A stretch of 32,125 bases of DNA. It comes from Gammaproteobacteria bacterium (GTDB lineage: Bacteria; Pseudomonadota; Gammaproteobacteria; Pseudomonadales; Azotimanducaceae). The stretch is taken from the NCBI GenBank assembly GCA_028818795.1, contig JAPPND010000218.1, positions 1 through 32,125 of the forward strand. Direction: 5' to 3'. The notes under the pieces were generated by a model. The model was not told the DNA's origin and ran no database searches. It saw only the letters and a list, made by a program, of their open reading frames with translations. This document shows, piece by piece, positions 17,291 through 24,279 of this stretch (its first letter is position 1; the number at the start of each line of letters is the position of its first letter). Both the position numbers and the translations under genes were made by a program.

Positions 17291-18301
17291 CTAGGCGGCG
17301 ATGGCGTGGGGGGGCTGGACCGACTTCAGCACGTCTTCGACCAACTCGTCGGCGGAGACGTTGTTCGCCTGGGCGCGGAAGTTCAAGAGGATCCGGTGCC
17401 GCAGGACCGGCAGCGCGACGGCGCGGATGTCGTCGGCGCTCACCGCGAAACGGTCGTCGAGCAGGGCCTGGACCTTGCCGGCGAGGATCAACCCCTGCAC
17501 GCCGCGGGGGCTCGACCCGAGTGAAGCGCATTCGGAAACGCTCGACGGCGCGAGTTCGTTGCCCGGCTGGGTCGCCAGAACGAGACGAATCGCGAAGGTC
17601 CGCGCGGCTTCGGGCTCCGCCACCGCCCGCACGGTGGACCGAAGTTGCCGGATCTCTTCGCCGTTGGTGACGTGCTCGATGTTAACGTCGTCGGCACCCG
17701 TGGTGCGGTCGAGAATCGCGTGGTATTCGCTTTCCTCGGGGTAGCCCACGATCAGCTTGAACAGGAAGCGGTCGAGTTGGGCCTCGGGCAGCGGGTACGT
17801 GCCCTCCTGCTCGACCGGATTCTGCGTCGCCATCACGCAGTACGGTTCCTCGAGGCGGAGGGTGCGTCGGCCCACGGTGACCTGTTTCTCCTGCATGGCC
17901 TCGAGCAGGGCGGACTGGGTCTTCGGGGTCGCCCGGTTGATCTCGTCGGCGAGGATCAGGTTGGCGATCAGCGGTCCCTGCTGGAAGGTGAGTTCATGTC
18001 CGCCGCTCGCCGTCTCGGTGAGAACCATCGTGCCCTGGATGTCCGCCGGCATCATGTCCGGCGTGAACTGGATTCGCGAGAAGGCGAGGCTCACGGCTTC
18101 GCTCAGTGTCCGGACGAGCAGGGTCTTGCCGAGTCCCGGCACGCCCTCGAGCAGCACGTGGCCGCCGGCCATCATCGCCGTCAGGACACCGTCCACGACG
18201 TGTTCCTGGCCGACGACCATCCGGCCGACCTCGGCCTTGACCTTGGCGAATACGGCCTTGAACTCCGTGGCGCGGGCGCGCGCATCATCTGCTGTCGTCA
18301 T
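17291..18301 (-). CDS. MoxR-family AAA+ ATPase
   Basis: The protein has 336 residues. Walker A is GVPGLGKT (53-60) and Walker B LILADEIN (114-121), followed by [18 protein letters not shown] and [23 protein letters not shown], all hallmarks of the MoxR group. These ATPases act as chaperones that load or remodel VWA-containing partners. ATG 18301 is chosen because GAGGAA sits at ideal spacing; a TTG at 18331 in the same frame would extend the protein by ten residues but overlaps the upstream 83-base repeat. The gene is preceded by copy B of that repeat and followed by the DUF58 gene on the same strand. The Walker motifs are unbroken, so the ATPase should be active. Confidence 0.95.
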   Translation of the reverse strand: MTTADDARARATEFKAVFAKVKAEVGRMVVGQEHVVDGVLTAMMAGGHVLLEGVPGLGKTLLVRTLSEAVSLAFSRIQFTPDMMPADIQGTMVLTETASGGHELTFQQGPLIANLILADEINRATPKTQSALLEAMQEKQVTVGRRTLRLEEPYCVMATQNPVEQEGTYPLPEAQLDRFLFKLIVGYPEESEYHAILDRTTGADDVNIEHVTNGEEIRQLRSTVRAVAEPEAARTFAIRLVLATQPGNELAPSSVSECASLGSSPRGVQGLILAGKVQALLDDRFAVSADDIRAVALPVLRHRILLNFRAQANNVSADELVEDVLKSVQPPHAIAA

Positions 18302-18319
18302 GTTGTTCCTCAGTTGGTA

Positions 18320-18402
18320 TGTCCGCGGCAAAAGGCCCTCGCTCGAATCAAGTTGCGATGCCGTATTGTCACCATCACTCGTCTTGCCTAAGTGCCGCCG
18401 CT
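18320..18402 (-). repeat. 83-base leader repeat, copy B (upstream of MoxR)
   Basis: Partner of 14528-14610, about 86% identical without gaps. It begins within the last codons of the membrane-protein gene (stop TAG at 18388-18390 lies inside it) and ends 18 bases before the MoxR ATG. In both copies the element sits directly upstream of a ribosome-binding site inside the same operon, which argues for a shared role at these two junctions. I see no convincing sigma-70 promoter in it. Confidence 0.88.
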
Positions 18403-19929
18403 AGAGTTGGTCGTCGTGGGTGTGGAATCGGATCCCGCGAGGTCGCGAGCACGCTCCGCGAGGAAATAGTCCCGGACCGTATCCTGCATCCACGGCGCGA
18501 GGGCCAGGTGGGGCAGGTAGCCGATGGATTCCTGCCGGCTGCCACGGTTCGTGGCGTCGGCTGCAAGCGATGTCTTGGGTTCGGGATCGGCGCGTTCGCG
18601 CTCGACCTTGATGCGTCCCGGGTTGGACTTGCCGCGTAGATGATCGGGCATCGGCACGCCGAGCAGCATGGCGGCCACGCCCCGGGTTTTCTTCAAGCCG
18701 CTCGGACCGCCGCGACCGTTCGCCTGGTCGTTCTCCCGGTCGCTCAAACCGGACGGGCTCAGCGAGCGGTCGACCGCCGCCTTGCGGTTGTTCAGCATGG
18801 GTTTGCTCGTCGATGCGCCCTTCTGCTCCTCGTCCTCTTCCTCCTCGGCGTCGTCGGTGGCATCGCCTTCGGCCTCGTCGTTGCGCGCCTTGTCGTCCGC
18901 CGGCGGTTGGTCGGACGAGGAGGTTCGGCTGCCGGAACTGCGTCCCGTCCCCCCGCTCACGCCTTTGGATGTCTCCGGCTCTTCTTCTTTGGCCTCTTCC
19001 GGACGGCTCGGGTTTTCGCGGCGGGGCTTGGCGGGCCGCTCGCGCGGTTCTTCCTTCTTCGAAGACCCCTCGCCCGACGCCCCCGCAGCGGCCTTGCCGG
19101 CTTGGCGTGCCAACGACGCGGCCGTGCTGCTCTTGGCGAACGACGAACGCGTATCGCCGGTACCCGTCTGCGACCGCGCCGCGCGGTCGCGTTCGCCTTC
19201 GGAACCGGGTTCGCTCAAGGCGGCCATGCGCCGGCCGTCCAGGCTGCGCCGGGACGACTCCTTGGGAATCGGCGGCTCGGTTTCCTCCTCTGCGACGGTC
19301 TCCGCCAGCGCGACGAGTTCGGTCGGTAGCTCGTCGACTAGCGCGACGGGGGTGTCGACCGCCAACGATGGCGCCTCGCCGAGCAGGAGCGCGGCGCCGA
19401 GTAGGAGTACCGAAACGGCTCCCAAGGGCCGGCGGCGGGCCTTGAGGACGGGCGGCGGTGTCCGCACCCGGGGTAGTTCGGCTTCTAGCGCTTGGCGAGC
19501 GAACGGCCCCGCGTCCTCGACTGCGGCGTGTTCGAACGGACCGACCGGGCCCCGGGACAGGAACTCGTCGGCCGCCTGCAGGCGTCCTCTGAGATCCAGG
19601 AGCTTGTCGAACAGGGCAAGACAAACGCGGCGGTCGGTCTTCTCTCGCAGAACGACGACGAGTGCGTAGACGGCGACGATGACGAACGGTGCGACGAAGG
19701 CAAGCACCACGGTGGTGCCAGTCGCAAACGGCCACAGCGTGGGGCCGACCAGGCCGATCAGGTTGCCGATCAGCGCAAGGCACGGAACGACCAGCGCGGC
19801 GGGAAACAGGTGGGCAAACGCCTTGCCGAACGCCTCCTTCGCGGCCCAGGCACGCAGTTGGCGCCGGCCCCGGACCACGATCCGCTCAAGGTCGCCCGCA
19901 GGACCCTCATGGTCGCCGGCTTCAACCAT
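18388..19929 (-). CDS. Unrecognised membrane protein with long charged disordered region
   Basis: The protein has 513 residues; ATG 19929 has GGAG seven bases upstream and overlaps the end of the preceding gene by eight bases. Hydrophobic segments lie at about 42-62, 73-96 and 172-188. From about residue 205 to 440 the sequence is low-complexity and charged, rich in Glu, Ser, Lys, Arg and Pro, with an acidic run (DDAEEEEDEEQ) and repeated KEEEP/KPRRE-like patches; this part is surely disordered. The C-terminal 60 residues look ordered again (ESIGYLPHLALAPWMQDTVRDYFL). I do not recognise the family. Its place between the pseudo-protease and MoxR suggests a membrane subunit of the same complex. 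Reading through a repetitive GC-rich stretch without a break supports it as a real gene. Confidence 0.8.
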   Translation of the reverse strand: MVEAGDHEGPAGDLERIVVRGRRQLRAWAAKEAFGKAFAHLFPAALVVPCLALIGNLIGLVGPTLWPFATGTTVVLAFVAPFVIVAVYALVVVLREKTDRRVCLALFDKLLDLRGRLQAADEFLSRGPVGPFEHAAVEDAGPFARQALEAELPRVRTPPPVLKARRRPLGAVSVLLLGAALLLGEAPSLAVDTPVALVDELPTELVALAETVAEEETEPPIPKESSRRSLDGRRMAALSEPGSEGERDRAARSQTGTGDTRSSFAKSSTAASLARQAGKAAAGASGEGSSKKEEPRERPAKPRRENPSRPEEAKEEEPETSKGVSGGTGRSSGSRTSSSDQPPADDKARNDEAEGDATDDAEEEEDEEQKGASTSKPMLNNRKAAVDRSLSPSGLSDRENDQANGRGGPSGLKKTRGVAAMLLGVPMPDHLRGKSNPGRIKVERERADPEPKTSLAADATNRGSRQESIGYLPHLALAPWMQDTVRDYFLAERARDLAGSDSTPTTTNSSGGT

Positions 19930-21457
19930 TCGACGACTCCTCCTTGAGTAACTTATCGTCCGGATCGAGCAAAGGCCTCAGCCGAGCAAGGGCTTCGCGC
20001 GCACTCTCCTTCATGGGCGGCGGCGTCGGTGTCAAGTCCGCGGCGGCGCGCTTGTAGCTCGAATAGGCCCGTCGATGGCGGCCCAGGGCCTCGTAGGCGC
20101 GACCGAGTTCGTGACGGACCACGCCGTCCAGGCGCGGGTCGCCGTAGAACGCCGCCGACAGGAACGTCTTCCAGGCATCGTGGGCGTTGCCGGCGTGCAG
20201 GTAGCGGTCGCCGAGCATCAGTTGGATGTTCTGGCGCAGCGACGGCCGGTCGGACCGGCCGATGTATTCGAGCGCTTCTTCGCATAGCGCAATGACGAGG
20301 CTAGAGCGCTCGTCCTTCGACTCCGAATTGAACAAGGGGAAGACGAACCCGGAAACGTAGTGCGTCTTGCGCCGTTCCGGAGTCACGCTCAACCCCGTCG
20401 CGACGGCCTCCATCTGCGCGTCGTCGGGCAGACTTGATCGCAGGCCGACGTCGAACCACCGTCCGGCCGCTTCTTCGACGTTGCGGTCCTCCGGCCAGGT
20501 CTCGGTGTAGGCCTTGAGCGCGGGGATGTCTTCGGCCGCCGCCGCCGCGTAGAAAGCTGCATCCGCTTCGGAGTAGTTGCTGTCCTTTTGCGGAGTCAGT
20601 GCGAGGTATCCCGCGTTCGGGTTGATCTCCAAGCGATATCCGGACCATAGCCCCAGTCCGGAACGCAGTAGCCATTCCACGTCGAGGTTTTCCGGGGGAT
20701 CGTCAAAGGGCTGGGGAAACAACGCCACCATGCCTGACAGGCCGAGGGCGGGCGGCGCGCCGAAGGCTATGTCGTCGACATCCCCTGCCGGCTTGCCAAG
20801 GCGTTCTGCGATCGGCTGATTGAGGTAGGTGTGGTAGCCCGCCGTGCCGAACGTCATCGAGGCTCTCGTGGCACCGTAGGACACGGGCACGTGGACCTGG
20901 TTGTCGATCACGCGCACGCCCTGGATGACGACGGCGGCATCCTGCTCGACCTGCTGCACGTCCGCTTCGGCGGCCGGCTTGAGCGACAGTTCTTCGGCCT
21001 CGAAGTCCAGGCCTAGTGCGAACGCCTGCATCACGGGAAAGCCCATGACTGCCGACACGTCGACGTTTTCTAGTTCGTTCGAATACCGTGCCGTGTAATC
21101 GAAAAGAAATCCAGGTTCCAGGGAAAGCTGGTCGCGGTGCACCTCGAGCCGGAAACCGTCACCGAGGATCTTGAGGGTCTGTTCGTTGTCGCCGAACGCC
21201 AACGATCCCAGGACGTTCTCGTTCATCGCGAACGCCTCGGTGGCTGCGTAGTCGACGATGACGTGGGTCTCCTTCTCGAACGCCTCCGTCTGCAGAAGCA
21301 CGCGGATCAAGACCCGATCGCCGAGCAACTTGGCCTCGATCCGCCCGCCGGAGCCTTGCGCGCCGGCGACCGCGGCCCACAGCAATGTCAGCACTGCCGA
21401 CATCAGGCAGACGACTTGCGCAACCTTTCGATTCGTGGGTAGACGTACCAAGCTCAA
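19922..21457 (-). CDS. Secreted aspartyl-protease-fold protein lacking catalytic motifs, with TPR tail
   Basis: The protein has 511 residues. The likely start is TTG 21457, followed by a signal peptide ending near AGAQ (about 34); an ATG at residue 19 would leave a short but possible signal. Two lobes of retropepsin type follow. Lobe one has VIVDYAATEAF (D69-Y70-A71 where DTG is expected) and ends with the typical MGFPVMQAFALGLDFEAEELSL. Lobe two has FGTAGYHTYLNQPIAERLG, where G204-T205-A206 replaces DTG, so the second catalytic aspartate is gone. The C-terminal 200 residues are TPR-like (LMLGDRYLHAGNAHDAWKTFLSAAFYG, HELGRAYEALGRHRRAYSSYKRA). The protein is therefore probably a periplasmic binding or scaffold protein rather than an enzyme. 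It is the first gene of the seven-gene operon, with a CTTAC direct repeat about 47-62 bases upstream. Confidence 0.78.
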   Translation of the reverse strand: MSLVRLPTNRKVAQVVCLMSAVLTLLWAAVAGAQGSGGRIEAKLLGDRVLIRVLLQTEAFEKETHVIVDYAATEAFAMNENVLGSLAFGDNEQTLKILGDGFRLEVHRDQLSLEPGFLFDYTARYSNELENVDVSAVMGFPVMQAFALGLDFEAEELSLKPAAEADVQQVEQDAAVVIQGVRVIDNQVHVPVSYGATRASMTFGTAGYHTYLNQPIAERLGKPAGDVDDIAFGAPPALGLSGMVALFPQPFDDPPENLDVEWLLRSGLGLWSGYRLEINPNAGYLALTPQKDSNYSEADAAFYAAAAAEDIPALKAYTETWPEDRNVEEAAGRWFDVGLRSSLPDDAQMEAVATGLSVTPERRKTHYVSGFVFPLFNSESKDERSSLVIALCEEALEYIGRSDRPSLRQNIQLMLGDRYLHAGNAHDAWKTFLSAAFYGDPRLDGVVRHELGRAYEALGRHRRAYSSYKRAAADLTPTPPPMKESAREALARLRPLLDPDDKLLKEESSNG

Positions 21458-21503
21458 ACACCGCCTAGCGATTGGCTACTCCTTCAAGCTTCGCACAGAG
21501 CAC

Positions 21504-21519
21504 CTTACGGAAACCTTAC
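21504..21519. promoter_or_regulatory. CTTAC-N6-CTTAC direct repeat upstream of the Bat-like operon
   Basis: Two CTTAC half-sites (21504-21508 and 21515-21519) lie 11 bases apart, one helical turn, 47-62 bases before the TTG start of the first operon gene. The same arrangement, including the GAAAC within the spacer, occurs at 27369-27384 upstream of the second TonB receptor. Tandem half-sites at this spacing are typical of winged-helix (OmpR/PhoB-type) regulators; the regulator itself is not in the window. Confidence 0.6.
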
Positions 21520-21628
21520 ACCGTTCAACAAGGGGACCAATGTGCTGCCCGGATTGCCGTGGGGGCGAGCCTCATGCGCCCGCCAGGGCGCGCGGTCGCC
21601 CGCCCGGATCGATCATCGCGACTGGCTC

Positions 21629-21649
21629 GGGACGGGACAAGCCCGTCCC
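21629..21649 (+). repeat. REP-like hairpin 1, stem GGGACGGG, loop ACAAG
   Basis: An 8-bp perfect stem (GGGACGGG with CCCGTCCC) encloses loop ACAAG and is followed by CCTACGGTTC. It belongs to the same family as the two hairpins nearby. Confidence 0.85.
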
Positions 21650-21683
21650 CTACGGTTCGTTCCGTCAGACCGTGGTCTCGTAG

Positions 21684-21704
21684 GGGCGACCCTTGTGGTC
21701 GCCC
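21684..21704 (-). repeat. REP-like hairpin 2, stem GGGCGACC, loop ACAAG on minus strand
   Basis: An 8-bp perfect stem (GGGCGACC with GGTCGCCC) has loop CTTGT on the plus strand, that is ACAAG on the minus strand, followed in that orientation by CCTACGAG. Compared with hairpin 1 the stem bases differ but pairing is kept, and loop and right flank are conserved. Confidence 0.85.
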
Positions 21705-21744
21705 GGCATGTGTTCGCCCACCCGGATCGATCAATGCGACTGGC

Positions 21745-21765
21745 GGGACGGGACAAGCCCGTCCC
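21745..21765 (+). repeat. REP-like hairpin 3, stem GGGACGGG, loop ACAAG
   Basis: Identical stem and loop to hairpin 1, with right flank TTCGGTTC in place of CTACGGTTC. It is the second copy of the direct repeat that starts at 21721. Confidence 0.85.
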
Positions 21766-21877
21766 TTCGGTTCTTGTTGCTACCCTTGTCGTGGCAACGG
21801 CCCGTAAAGTTTGCGACGACGGTCAAGATGCGGCGAATCTTGCGTGAACGCATGCGAGGGCGCCCCTTCGGCGCGAT

Positions 21878-21900
21878 GCCTCGCCGCTACACGGCGAGGC
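21878..21900 (-). terminator. 9-bp hairpin at the end of the TonB-receptor/TlpA operon
   Basis: GCCTCGCCG and CGGCGAGGC form a perfect 9-bp stem around a 5-base loop, touching the stop codon (21900-21902) of the last TlpA-like gene. A second, shorter hairpin (GCGCC/GGCGC) follows within about ten bases in the direction of transcription. No U-run follows either, so this may be a Rho-assisted or 3'-stabilising structure rather than a classical intrinsic terminator. Confidence 0.5.
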
Positions 21901-22922
21901 TATAGCGGGAGAAGCTCGGCCAGCTTCGTTTCCAAGGACTCGCCCCGCAGGTGCCTTGCCACGCGCTTGCCGTCGCTCGTGATGAGGTAGTTGGCTGGAA
22001 TCGCCTTCGCCCGGTAGAGCTTCGCGATCGTGCTGTCGAACGCTTCGCCGTCGCAGACGTTCACCCAGGGGATGTCGTACTTCTCGACGGACGCCGTTTC
22101 CCAAGCCGCCGGATCCTCATCCAGGTTGACGGACAGGATCTCGAAGCCCTTGTCGCGGTACTTCTCGTAGGCGTCCTTCAGGTAGGGGATTTCGGCGATG
22201 CACGGCCCGCACCAGGAGGCCCAGAACTCGACCAGGGTGTATTGGTTATCCTTCAAGACGTCCTCAAGACGAACCTCCTCGCCGTCGAGCGTTAGCGCCG
22301 AGAAGTACTTCATCGTCTTGGCGATCTGCTCGGTCCGGTGGTCGCGCAGGGCGGTCATCAGATCGACAGCCCGGTAGTTGCCGAGTTCGCCGCTCAGTTC
22401 GGCGAATGCCGCGTTCTGCACCTCGTCGTCGCCTTCGAGCCAGGCGGCCTGCAGGGCCAGCACACGGGCCGTCGAGTCGCCGTGATTCACGTAGATGTCC
22501 TTGAGATGTTCGTCGACTTCCGATTCGGTTTGCGGGGTCGTCGGTGTGGGGAATATCAGCTCGTTGTAGGTGCCGCCCGATAGCCGCAGGTCGCCGTGTG
22601 AATCGCCTGCCGCCACCTGGTGCTGCGCGCCGGGCTCGACGACGCCCCTTGCGAACGACTCGTCGTCATCATCCACCAGCCGGACGTGCGCTACGAACGG
22701 ATCTTCGATGTCGGTCCGGATCGTAGCGGTGCCGTTCTCGATGAACGCCAGGTCCAGCACCTCGAAGTCGCCCTCGATGCGGGGATCGGGGTAGCCCAAT
22801 TCGAGCAACTCGCCGTCGTGTTGGTCCAAACCTGTTGCCGTTACGGTCGTCTCGGCCGCTTGCACGCTTCCGACTAGGCACGCCAAGGCGCCCAGCAGCA
22901 CAGTGAATCTAGTCTTTCCCAT
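21900..22922 (-). CDS. Secreted TlpA/ResA-like thioredoxin
   Basis: The protein has 340 residues. ATG 22922 is preceded by AGGTAGGAA. A signal peptide (MGKTRFTVLLGALACLVGSVQA) is cut at about residue 22. Residues about 25-120 form a beta-rich domain like the N-terminal domain of Bacteroidetes-type TlpA proteins (DUF4369-like), followed by a helical linker. The C-terminal thioredoxin domain has LVEFWASWCGPC (C238, C241) and the cis-proline region IPANYLI. Such proteins reduce disulphides or carry thiol redox in the periplasm. It is the third gene after the TonB receptor and the TlpA-like lipoprotein, which it resembles in layout; the 79-base gap ahead of it has no clear promoter. Its substrate is unknown; reduction of something imported by the receptor is an inference from context. 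Confidence 0.92.
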   Translation of the reverse strand: MGKTRFTVLLGALACLVGSVQAAETTVTATGLDQHDGELLELGYPDPRIEGDFEVLDLAFIENGTATIRTDIEDPFVAHVRLVDDDDESFARGVVEPGAQHQVAAGDSHGDLRLSGGTYNELIFPTPTTPQTESEVDEHLKDIYVNHGDSTARVLALQAAWLEGDDEVQNAAFAELSGELGNYRAVDLMTALRDHRTEQIAKTMKYFSALTLDGEEVRLEDVLKDNQYTLVEFWASWCGPCIAEIPYLKDAYEKYRDKGFEILSVNLDEDPAAWETASVEKYDIPWVNVCDGEAFDSTIAKLYRAKAIPANYLITSDGKRVARHLRGESLETKLAELLPL

Positions 22923-23001
22923 GATTCCTACCTGGTGTCAGGGGTATCCCCAATTGTCGCGATTATCCTTACGATAGCCTGACTAAGAACTCAAGCGCGG
23001 T

Positions 23002-24222
23002 CTATTCGCCGTACAACTCCGCCAGCTTTTCGTCCAGTTTCCGCTGGCGCAGGTGCGTGCCGACGATTTCGCCGCTGCCGCCCCTGGCCAGGTAGTTTGC
23101 CGGAATGCCCATCACGCCGTAGAGCTTCGCCGACTCGCTCTCGAAAGCCTCCTGATCGCCCACGTCGATCCAGGGGATCTGCTCTTCGATCAAAGCCTCC
23201 TGCCAATCCTCGTGTTCCTCGTCGAGCGACACGGAAACGATCTCGAAGCCCTGGCCGCGGTATTTCTCGTAGGCCTCCTTCATGTGCGGTATCTCGGCCC
23301 TGCAGGGTCCGCACCAGGAGGCCCAGAACTCGACGAGCACGTATTCGTTGTCATCTAGGACTTTGGTCAGGCGGAAGGGCTCTCCGTCCAGCGAAACGGC
23401 CCCGAAGTCCTTGATCGCGGTGCCTATGGCGATGGAGCTGGCGGTCAGGTACCGCTCGTAGCTGTCCCTGATCCGGTCGGCCGCATTCGCCACGACCGGA
23501 TTCCCGGGAAGTTCCTGCTGCAGCGATTCGTAGAAGCCAATCTGCTCCAGGAATCCCTTCGACCGACCCGCTTTCGAATCCTCCTCCAAGTCCCATTTGG
23601 CGATCCAGCCCCGGTCGGCGGACAGGGCCACGAAGCGCATGGCGGGATCCTCATGCGTCGTATAGATTTCCCGCAGTATCCGCGACTGGATCAGGCTGTG
23701 CTCGAGCGCCTCGCGTTTCGACTCGATCGTCCGTTCACTCCATTCGACGCGGCTGGCCTCGCGCTCTTCCTCCGACATCGCCGCCATGGCGTCGAATCTG
23801 GCGCGGTTCTCTTCGTCGGCGGCGCGGTAGTCGGGGTCGCCGCGCCAGGAATCGAAGGCGAGCTGCGTGTACTTGCCGCCCTCGACCTCATTGGCGTCCG
23901 CCAGGAATCGCACCGTGGTCAGGCCCGGCTCGAGCACGAACTCCGCCCGCCCCAGCGGATAGATATCTTCGGCCGGAAGCACGTCGATCTGAACGATGCG
24001 GACGTAATCCACGACGCCGCTTAAGGTCGCGCGCCCGTTTCGCAACTCCACGGACGCCAGCTCGCCGTAATCGTCCTCGCTTGGTTTGTAGCCATAGGCG
24101 ACCGCCTTGGATGCGGGGTCCTCAAGCGCCGAGGCGTCGATGCGGATCTCGTATTCGTTGCCGGGCGCGCAGGCGCAGGCAACAACCCAGACTACCCCGA
24201 TATAACTTGCAGTGCGGATCAT
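23002..24222 (-). CDS. TlpA-like thioredoxin lipoprotein
   Basis: The protein has 406 residues from ATG 24222. A short hydrophobic leader ends in a possible lipobox VVAC (C16), suggesting a lipoprotein; a second cysteine at 18 leaves some doubt. A beta-rich N-terminal domain (about 24-110) is followed by an unusually long, charged helical insert (about 130-260, SEEEREASRVEWSERTIESK region) and a thioredoxin domain with LVEFWASWCGPC (C304, C307) and IPANYL. Its catalytic half closely matches the downstream TlpA-like protein, so the two are tandem paralogues with different membrane attachment. It lies 57 bases after the TonB-receptor stop, across a strong intercistronic hairpin. It should act in the periplasm, anchored to a membrane. 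Tandem TlpA proteins behind a TonB receptor hint at redox processing of the imported ligand. Confidence 0.9.
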   Translation of the reverse strand: MIRTASYIGVVWVVACACAPGNEYEIRIDASALEDPASKAVAYGYKPSEDDYGELASVELRNGRATLSGVVDYVRIVQIDVLPAEDIYPLGRAEFVLEPGLTTVRFLADANEVEGGKYTQLAFDSWRGDPDYRAADEENRARFDAMAAMSEEEREASRVEWSERTIESKREALEHSLIQSRILREIYTTHEDPAMRFVALSADRGWIAKWDLEEDSKAGRSKGFLEQIGFYESLQQELPGNPVVANAADRIRDSYERYLTASSIAIGTAIKDFGAVSLDGEPFRLTKVLDDNEYVLVEFWASWCGPCRAEIPHMKEAYEKYRGQGFEIVSVSLDEEHEDWQEALIEEQIPWIDVGDQEAFESESAKLYGVMGIPANYLARGGSGEIVGTHLRQRKLDEKLAELYGE

Positions 24223-24241
24223 CTTCTTCTCGCAAACCAGA

Positions 24242-24269
24242 GCCGGCCGCCCTTCCCCGAGCGGCCGGC
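24242..24269 (-). other. Intercistronic hairpin between TonB receptor and TlpA lipoprotein
   Basis: GCCGGCCGC and GCGGCCGGC pair as a perfect 9-bp stem around a 10-base loop, directly after the receptor stop codon (24280-24282) and 20 bases before the next start. There is no U-run after it on the minus strand. The likeliest role is partial attenuation or protection of the receptor mRNA end, giving more receptor than thioredoxin. Confidence 0.65.
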
Positions 24270-24279
24270 ACCGAGGCGG

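Larger units (their letters stand above)
21603..21771. repeat. Intergenic direct repeats with CCCGGATCGATCA core
   Basis: A block of nearly 50 bases starting CCCGGATCGATCA at 21603 is repeated 118 bases downstream (from 21721) with a two-base gap and a few substitutions; each copy ends in the GGGACGGG hairpin and GGTTC. An oppositely oriented hairpin of the same type lies between them. A more degraded relative may lie at 21556-21600. The whole 21522-21877 stretch shows no gene and appears built from such elements. Confidence 0.85.

Noticed and set aside
18668-19669. A 333-codon Ser/Arg-rich plus-strand frame
   Set aside because: It is antisense to the charged low-complexity membrane protein; its composition follows from that gene's codon use.
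22941-22951. Palindrome GGGGTATCCCC between the two TlpA-like genes
   Set aside because: It is short, isolated, unrelated to the other repeats and of unclear significance.
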